Of a DNA stretch of 64,000 bases, positions 55,546 through 61,971 are shown one piece after another. The position numbers were made by a program, and so were the translations under genes. Below the pieces are notes generated by a model, which was not told the DNA's origin, searched no databases, and saw only the letters and a program-made list of their open reading frames with translations. How positions within the stretch are numbered: the stretch's first letter is position 1; each line of letters starts with the position of its first letter. This DNA comes from Spiroplasma endosymbiont of Poecilobothrus nobilitatus (lineage in GTDB: Bacteria; Bacillota_I; Bacilli_A; Mycoplasmatales; Mycoplasmataceae): contig NZ_OZ034915.1 of assembly GCF_964030655.1 (NCBI RefSeq), positions 372,001-436,000 on the forward strand. Direction: 5' to 3'.

Positions 55546-56438
55546 TCCTCATCATTGTTAACTGTTGGTACTACATTTGATATATCTTCTTCTTTTACTA
55601 CATTATTATCTGTCAATTCTTCACTTGATTCATGTTGTAAATTATTATTTGATATATTTTCGTTGCTAATTTGACTCTTATTTATGTTTATATTACTATC
55701 ATTATCAATATAAATCTTTTCATCATTAGTTGTAATAACTGCTTGGTCTGATTTATATGCTTGTTGTAATTCAACAGACATAATACCTCATTTTCTTAAT
55801 AATGATGTTAATACAGTTTTTAATGCCATTTCATCAAAACTAGCAATATAAAATGATTTATTTTTAGCATAAGTTTTAGAGTATTTCATAAAATGATTTT
55901 CCATTTGTTCTTTTGTCATATATAATGTTTTTTCAAAACCATTAACCATTTTAAAATAAGATACATAACCTATAATTGGTAATTTTTCTCTTTCATCTTA
56001 ATCTTGTATTCAATTAAAACTAGTTCCTTTTAATCGATCATAATTTACTAATTCACCAGTTCTAACATCTGATACTGACATATCTAAATATTGACCACTT
56101 CTTTGTGCTAATTGAATATAACCTTTATAACCCATTTGAAATTGAGCTTGATTAATTCATTCTTGTATTTCGCGACCATTAATATTTCTTGTTATTTTAG
56201 TGTTATATGGAACAACATAAGCATAACCAAATTGTCTTTCCATAGGTAAGTTTAATAAAACACCTTGATAACAAGCAGTCATTATAGTTTTTGGGTCTGC
56301 TTTTTGTAGTAATTCATTACTATTTGATATTGCTACAATATTACTTTTAAATCTTGCAATTTCATTTTCATTTGAAAATTTACTTTTTATTCAATCATTT
56401 GCCTTATCTGTTCTTAAAAATTCTACTATATTTGCCAT
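55530..56438 (-). pseudogene. recT: RecT-family recombinase with one in-frame TAA
   Basis: Single-strand annealing protein. 302-codon frame from ATG 56436-56438 to TAA 55530-55532. RecT landmarks: MTACYQGVLLNLPMERQFGYAYVVPYN (in two parts), FQMGYKGYIQLAQRSGQY, SVSDVRTGELVNYD and, after the break, GYVSYFKMVNGFEKTLYM, FDEMALKTVLTSLLRKWGI. TAA at 55998-56000 (codon 147) lies in the core (NWIQD|DEREK), so only a fragment would be made. The acidic Asn-rich C-terminal 75 residues are unusual. Confidence 0.82.
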
Positions 56439-56439
56439 A

Positions 56440-57141
56440 TTATTTTTCTCCTTTATTTATTTTAAAATTAATACCTTTAATACCAATTAAATTAATATCT
56501 TTATTACTATCTCATTGTTCTTTAATTTCATTTTTAACAATTTGTTCATCAACAATTAAATAGTTTTTAATAAGATTAATAAGTTCTAATTTATCAGCAT
56601 TTTGTAAAAAATCATCATTAATACCAATAACTTCAATATCTTTAATTAATAATTTATCTTTACGAAAATTACTAGTAATAATTTTTAATTCTTGCTCTTG
56701 TTTTGCTACAATTTTAATTTCTAAAAATTGTTCTTTTTTATGAGTTTCAATAATTTCATTTTGTTTTTGAAATTGAATATTAATGACACTATTTTTTAAA
56801 GAATCATGATTATTCTTAATATTATTTTCTAAATTTAAAATATCTTTTCTAATAAAATTTAATTCATCTTTAAAAATTTTTATTAATTCTAATGGTTCTC
56901 TAAAAACATAATCAATTTTTGAAACTACTAATTTTAAATCTTTTAGTGATTGTGATTTATATTCTCCATTTATTAATCAATTTTGTTGTCGATATATAAA
57001 TTCTGCTAATTCTTGCCCATTTTCATCAATTCATTTTTTAATTGTTAATGCTTTTAAACTTAATTCTTTAAAATCATTTCCTTTTAAATAAAACGGATAA
57101 GTAATATTTTTAACTTCATTATTTAATTTTAAGTCTTCCAT
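56440..57141 (-). CDS. DUF1351-like phage protein (233 aa)
   Basis: ATG 57139-57141 to TAA 56440-56442, one base before the recT start. Long helical, Lys/Glu/Asn-rich (FREPLELIKIFKDELNFIRK; HKKEQFLEIKIVAKQEQELK) with a C-terminal domain KDKLLIKDIEVIGINDDFL. Proteins of this look (DUF1351) commonly precede RecT or ERF genes in Firmicute phages, which supports the assignment by context. Confidence 0.58.
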
Positions 57142-57143
57142 AA

Positions 57144-57281
57144 TTAAATTTCCTCTAATTCCATTTCATTAATTAAATTATCAATATAGTCATAAGCACT
57201 TTCTTCTGAATAACATTCTTCTAATGCCATGTTAAATAAGTCTTCTTCAGTATAAACATAACCATTTTCATCTTTTCACAT
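57144..57281 (-). CDS. Acidic phage protein, 45 aa
   Basis: ATG 57279-57281 overlaps the preceding stop (TAAAATG). Strongly acidic: KDENGYVYTEEDLFNMALEE, then SEESAYDYIDNLINEMELEE. Possible DNA mimic or inhibitor by charge alone. Confidence 0.5.
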
Positions 57282-57282
57282 T

Positions 57283-57456
57283 TTATTCACATCCTTTTCA
57301 TTTAATATTTGTATTTTCTAAATCAATAATTGTTGTTAATCATTCTTGTTGATTTTCAATATCAGCAGTAATTTTTGCTTCTTCTAATGTATAAAAGCAG
57401 TCTGTTTTAAAATCACCATATTTACTTTTAATTACTAATAAGTATCTTTTGTTCAT
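57283..57456 (-). CDS. Phage early protein, 57 aa
   Basis: ATG 57454-57456 after TAGGGGAAGC; stop TAA 57283-57285; TGA for Trp. KRYLLVIKSKYGDFKTDCFY, then LEEAKITADIENQQEWLTTI. Small alpha/beta protein, function unknown. Confidence 0.5.
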
Positions 57457-57468
57457 AATTTGCTTCCC

Positions 57469-57636
57469 CTAATTCTTTTTAATATTTAATGTTCAATGTT
57501 CATCAGTAATATCATCTTGTGATACTGTATAACTTCTAATAATTAATTCATTTAATTTGTTTTTTATATTGCATTCTTTATGAAAACAATATCCTCAATA
57601 TTTTTGTTTAAGATAAATTTTATTTAACTTTTTTAT
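57469..57636 (-). CDS. Phage early protein, 55 aa, apparently starting at ATA
   Basis: GGGAGG lies five bases before ATA 57634-57636, and no ATG, GTG or TTG is in frame nearby. The homologue at 15743-15859 begins ATG at the equivalent codon. Contains Cys/Trp-rich QKYWGYCFHKECN and the conserved ELIIRSYTVSQDDITDEHW. Either ATA is used as start or the codon has mutated and expression is lost. Confidence 0.45.
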
Positions 57637-57646
57637 ATAAACCTCC

Positions 57647-57931
57647 CTAAATTATTCCTTTGATTTTTTGGTCAATTTGTAAGATTTTTCATCCATCTGA
57701 TGCTAAATCTAAAATATCGTTAATTTTGTAATATTGCATATATGAAGCAATAACATCTCATTTATCTTTAAATAAATTTAAGTACATTTTTGCTCATTCT
57801 AAACATTGCAAATCATAATGCTTTTTATGATGTGAAATACGACAATTAACAGATTGACAATTAATTCAATCAAATGATGTTGTTATTTCATTTCAAGTTT
57901 TATTAATATACAAACTTTTATATTCTGTCAT
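57647..57931 (-). CDS. Phage early protein, 94 aa
   Basis: ATG 57929-57931 with a strong GGAGG site; stop TAG 57647-57649, which contributes to the ribosome-binding site of the next gene. TEYKSLYINKTWNEI, CQSVNCRISHHKKHYDLQCL, EWAKMYLNLFKDKWDVIASY. Conserved Cys and His could bind a metal. Near-identical homologue at 15442-15726, which implies function or recent shared origin. Confidence 0.62.
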
Positions 57932-58470
57932 TTTTCAATTCCTCCTATTTTTAACTCGCTGGCACTAATTCCCAAATGAAAGTGCCAAAGCGATAATTAG
58001 TTATATAAATATTTATCTATTTATTTACTACGCCATCCGCTTCACTTTGAAGGTGAGCGGTGGCGGTATATTATTTAATAATCGACAGTTGTTTTTTCCT
58101 TTTGGATCCAGAGAATTCTCTCTCTTCATCCGCACCATTTCAGGTCAAAGCGTTCAGTTTTTAAAATAAATTCACTTGCATCTTGAAGAGCCTAATGCTG
58201 ACTTTGTGGTTTTTAAACCGCTGTCACTTCTAAGAAGTAATATCTATCGCAAATTTATTTATAAAGTGATCATCTCTTTTTTTATTGTCGTTTGATGTTG
58301 ACCTTGCACTTATCACGACTATCGCTTAGTTATTTAACATAACCAGCGCCGATTTACATTTTTCCTCATACACTATTTCAGTACTTGCCTCGGCCGGCTG
58401 TGGGAATGAGTATAAACTCATGTTCTTATGGAAAGCACTTAGTTATTTAAAATAACCGCCCCACTCTGTA
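57932..58470 (-). ncRNA. Non-coding, GC-richer segment in the early operon: candidate large structured RNA
   Basis: 539 bases between two co-directional early genes with no convincing ORF on either strand, clearly less AT-rich than flanking DNA. On the minus strand it contains two copies of GGTTAT-TTTAAATAACTAAG hairpins (58436-58457, 58323-58344), CATGAGTTTATACTCAT, AGAGAATTCTCT, CCGGCCG, and a GC-rich hairpin ACCGCCACCGCTCAC/GTGAAGCGGATGGCG (58030-58068) followed by AGTAAATAAATA, also found at 15950-16000. A GGCACT.../AGTGCC hairpin lies at 57961-57985. The size and phage setting recall GOLLD- or ROOL-type ornate RNAs, but I could not match either from memory. Confidence 0.4.
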
Positions 58471-58710
58471 TTAAGTTGTTTTATAAAATCAAAGTTTAAA
58501 AGAACCAGTTTTATAATCAAAGATAATTTTTGAATTTTCAAGTTTCTGATAAAATTGTTTTTGATTTTTATTTTTTGTATGATTTAATAAATTTTTATGT
58601 TTTTTACAAGTTCATAAAACTTTATTTGATACAAATTTATCGGTAATAAATGATATTGATTTATAACAATCATTAACATCACATATTTTTTGTTGTTTAT
58701 TAATTGCTAT
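58471..58710 (-). CDS. Cys-containing small phage protein, 79 aa, apparently starting at ATA
   Basis: Open from ATA 58708-58710, six bases after AAAGGAG, to TAA 58471-58473; GTA 58711 and ATT 58702 are other non-standard choices and no ATG is near the ribosome-binding site. KQQKICDVNDCYKSISFITD...VLWTCKKHKNLL has a Cys-x4-Cys...Cys-x2-His arrangement suggestive of a zinc-binding fold, with Trp as TGA. Basic C-terminus. First gene of the early operon. Confidence 0.45.
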
Positions 58711-58763
58711 TACTATCTCCTTTCTTTGAAATTATTTTTTATTTATTAGCAAATTAATTAACT

Positions 58764-58930
58764 GAAACAGAGAAAGGACAACACATTAAAATTGGAGAAA
58801 AAACAGGTACACTTTGTAAAGATTTCTAAAATATTTAATAAATATGTAATACAACTTTTAAAAAGTTAACAAAAGTTGTGATAAAAAGTTTCTATTTTAA
58901 GAATTTAAGATGCTGTCCTTTCTCTGAAAC
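58764..58930. repeat. Nested inverted repeat upstream of the early operon
   Basis: Outer arms 58764-58780 and 58914-58930 pair perfectly over CAGAGAAAGGACA; an inner pair ACAACTTTT/AAAAGTTGT lies at 58851-58879. The same two-level layout, with unrelated sequence, is at 16351-16490. Could be an operator/origin region or the stems of an RNA. Confidence 0.6.
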
Positions 58931-58956
58931 AATAAATAATTTGGTTTTATAAATAA

Positions 58957-59008
58957 AAAAACAACCCTTTTATTTAACAAGAGTTGTTTTTTGCCGCTTC
59001 ATCGTACA
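58957..59008. other. Hairpin plus probable right end of the prophage
   Basis: AAAACAAC.../...GTTGTTTT hairpin, then TTTTTTGCCGCTTCATCGTA CA, almost identical to 16542-16564. Immediately beyond it lies an unrelated truncated host ORF, so this is taken as the phage-host junction. I did not find the matching sequence at the left end near 41.1 kb. Confidence 0.5.
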
Positions 59009-59019
59009 TGATACATAAT

Positions 59020-59229
59020 ATGATAGTACTAAAGATGAAGATGGCTATGAAATCCCGATTAAATTAAATGATGAACCAATTTATGATAATATTCCATCTT
59101 CTAAAAATGAACCAATCTATGATTATTTACCACCAGCAAAACCAGTTCCAGAATTAAGAAAAGAAACAATTATTACAGTTCCAAAGTTAGATTCAACAAA
59201 AGTTAGCGATGTGTATAAAAATATCACAT
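59020..59229 (+). pseudogene. C-terminal fragment with EPIYD motifs, cut by the prophage end
   Basis: The frame begins after a stop just inside the junction: DSTKDEDGYEIPIKLN, then DEPIYDNIP and NEPIYDYLP, then PAKPVPELRKETIITVPKLD, stop TAA 59227-59229 (with NENDAVEENTVER in frame beyond it). The two EPIYD units resemble EPIYA/EPIYD tyrosine-phosphorylation motifs of secreted bacterial effectors; a cytoplasmic or secreted tail of a surface protein is the likely source. The N-terminal part is not in the window. The next 110 bases up to 59337 hold nothing recognised. Confidence 0.45.
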
Positions 59230-59418
59230 AAAATGAAAATGATGCAGTAGAAGAAAATACTGTTGAAAGATAAAATAATAAACTAAGTTAAAATCTTTGA
59301 ATAATATTATTTTTATTTTAACTATTTAATAACATGTTGGATAGGCTACAATTATTAGGACCATAATTATATAGACTTCAAAATTAGATAAAATTATTAA
59401 GAAAGAAGGAATATAAAA

Positions 59419-59697
59419 ATGGGAAATAAAACTTCATACTCTGAAGAATTTAAAAAACAAATTGTCATGCTATATAAAAATGGTAAAAGTGTTATTGATA
59501 TAAAGCAAGAATATAATTTACCAAAACCAACTATTTATAGTTGAGTTAAAAATTATAATAATTCTGGTTAATTTAAAGAAAAAGACAATCGCACACTAGA
59601 AGAAAATGAAATAATAACTTTACGAAAAGAACTTAAAGACTTGAAAATGGAAAATGACATTTTAAAGCAAGCCGCACTGATAATCGCCAAAAAATAA
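59419..59697 (+). pseudogene. IS3-family OrfA (copy 6), nonsense mutation
   Basis: TAA at 59569-59571 in NNSG|FKEKD. Carries the distinctive variants SVIDIKQEYN and LIIAKK, shared with copy 7. Confidence 0.72.
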
Positions 59698-59750
59698 CAA
59701 TAATTAATAACAACAAAACAAAATATTCAGTAAGAAAAATATGTAAGATT

Positions 59751-60530
59751 TTGGGTTTATCAAAATCAACGTATTATTATCAAACTAATAAATGTATTAA
59801 CAAGCAAGTTAATAATTATGAACAAGAAATTATCAGTGCCTTTAATAAAGGTCGCAAAATTTATGGGGCTCGCAAAATTAAAGTTATTTTAAACAGAAAA
59901 GATATCATCTTATCGCGGCTAAAAATCAGATTCTTTATGATCAAAAATAATTTGGTTTCTAAATACACCAAATTAAAATATCATAATCATAAAACAACAG
60001 TCAATAATGACCAAATTAATAATATTTTAAATCGTCAATTTAACAACAAAAAACCTAATGAAGTTATTGTTAGTGATTTAACATATGTTCAAGTTGGCGC
60101 TAAATGACATTATATTTGTTTATTAATTGACTTGTTTAATCGTGAAATAATTGGTTATAGTGCTGGGCCGAATAAAACAGACGAACTGATCCAACAAGCT
60201 TTTCATAAAATAACACGACCATTAAATCAAATAACTCTATTTCATACTGATCGTGGTAATGAGTTTAAAAATAAAATCATTGATGAAATTTTAATAACTT
60301 TTAATATTAAAATATCATTAAGCAATAAAGGCTGCCCTTATGATAATGCTGTGGCTGAAACAACTTACAAAACTTTTAAAAATGAATTTATTAAGGGTAA
60401 AAAATTTAAAAATTTAACACAATTAAAATACGAACTTTTTGATTTTGTGCATTGATATAACAATATTCGAATTAATGGCAGTTTAAATTATTTATCTCCA
60501 GTTACTTTTAGAAAACAAATGTCTATATAA
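59751..60530 (+). CDS. IS3-family transposase OrfB (copy 6)
   Basis: Open from TTG 59751 to TAA 60528-60530, catalytic residues present, with minor changes (NKTDELIQQAF, IKISLSNKG) relative to the other copies. Production would depend on frameshifting through a broken orfA or on independent initiation. Confidence 0.72.
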
Positions 60531-60559
60531 AAAGTGTCCTAAAAAGTGTTGCCATTCCA

Positions 60560-61008
60560 TAGTTTGATAATAATACGTTGATTTTGATAAACCCAAAATC
60601 TTACATATTTTTCTTACTGAATATTTTGTTTTGTTGTTATTAATTATTGTTATTTTTTGGCGATTATCAGTGCGGCTTGCTTTAAAATGTCATTTTCCAT
60701 TTTCAAGTCTTTAAGTTCTTTTCGTAAAGTTATTATTTCATTTTCTTCTAGTGTGCGATTGTCTTTTTCTTTAAATTAACCAGAATTATTATAATTTTTA
60801 ACTCAACTATAAATAGTTGGTTTTGGTAAATTATATTCTTGCTTTATATCAATAACACTTTTACCATTTTTATATAGCATGACAATTTGTTTTTTAAATT
60901 CTTCAGAGTATGAAGTTTTATTTCCCATTTTTATATTCCTTCTTTCTTAATAATTTTATCTAATTTTGAAGTCTATATAATTATGGTCCTAATAATTGTA
61001 GCCTATAC
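60560..61008 (-). mobile_element. IS3-family element, copy 7 (partial, inverted relative to copy 6)
   Basis: Holds the right end (GTAGCCTATACA), orfA (ATG 60926-60928, with the same SG|FKEKD nonsense codon as copy 6) and the first 15 or so codons of orfB. It stops where copy 6 ends. The shared rare variants show that copies 6 and 7 derive from one another. Confidence 0.8.
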
Positions 61009-61127
61009 AATGTTTTATATTTTAAATTATATATTTTATTATTTTCTTGAAATCTCCAAAATGTGTGTGGTATACTACATTTTATTTTTAAATGTTATTT
61101 AGTTCAATAAATTAAAAAGGTATTTTT

Positions 61128-61843
61128 TTATTTTTCTAAAACTCTTATTTTCTTTATACGACCTTTAAAAATCTCATCAATAAATTTAATAAAATATGCT
61201 TCTAATTTATCTTGAATATTACTTAAAGCATCTAAATCATTAGTTATAACTACGATAGTTTCAATGTTATCCCGCGCTTGCAATCCTTTAAATCTCACTT
61301 CATAATAAATATCAACCCGCACTGTAATTCCCAATACCACTTCCGAAGTAACTTCTAATAACTTTGCGATGTTATAAAAATTAATATTATATAAAGTAAA
61401 TGAAATATCATCCTCCATTAAAAACAACGGTATTGTATCAACATAATAATTTGAATAGCGATCTCGTAAACTTTGATTCAAATTATCAAACTCTGCTTTA
61501 AAACCAACAAACAATTTTTTTAAAACACGATATGAACTAATTTCTTTTCCTGTTAAAGTTAAACTATCATTCTCTTTTTTTAACTCATCAACTAACTCTG
61601 TAAAAAATGATACTTGATCTGGATAATCATTAATATCAATTGTTGCCTTTGTTTGCCATCATGCATTTAAAGCTTGGTTTACTTCCTTTTTGATATGATT
61701 TAAAATGTCAAGATCTTGATTAACATCTAAGTCATCATCTACTTCACAGTCATGCTTTGGTTGTGCGCGGTACAACTAGCCATCGTCAAAGCGCTACCAC
61801 TTACTAACACAAAAGAACTAAAAAGCGTTAATAACTTTTTCAT
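61128..61843 (-). pseudogene. Lipoprotein with a frameshift after the signal peptide
   Basis: ATG 61841-61843 gives signal MKKLLTLFSSFVLVSGSALTM with lipobox MASC, then a frame break within 12 codons (TAG 61732-61734 in that frame). The mature domain continues in another frame from about 61750: HD-CEVDDDLDVNQDLDIL, ALNAWWQTKATIDIND, TGKEISSYRVLKKLFVGFKAEF and ending FKGRIKKIRVLEK, stop 61128-61130. One indel would restore it. Typical of large spiroplasma lipoprotein families. 61009-61127 holds nothing recognised. Confidence 0.65.
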
Positions 61844-61892
61844 TAATGTTCCACCTTCCTTCAATAAGATACCTATCATTATATTGAATAAA

Positions 61893-61917
61893 AAAAGCAT
61901 GGGGGTGCTTTTAACAA
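61893..61917 (-). terminator. Terminator of the P-type ATPase gene
   Basis: On the minus strand AAAAGCA/TGCTTTT around CCCCCA, followed by a T-run, downstream of the ATPase stop. Confidence 0.65.
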
Positions 61918-61971
61918 CTTAATTGCTCAATATAATATTTACTAAAAATTATTTCTAACACAATTATTCCT

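Larger units (their letters stand above)
59338..60559 (+). mobile_element. IS3-family element, copy 6 (1222 bp)
   Basis: Plus orientation: starts TGGATAGGCTACAATTATTA, ends GTGTTGCCATTCCA. It abuts a partial, oppositely oriented copy at 60560. Confidence 0.9.

Noticed and set aside
57932-58470. RNase P RNA, tmRNA or group I/II intron identity of the non-coding segment
   Set aside because: I could not find the conserved landmarks of any of these (RNase P P4 region, tmRNA tag frame and tRNA-like ends, intron core or domain V).
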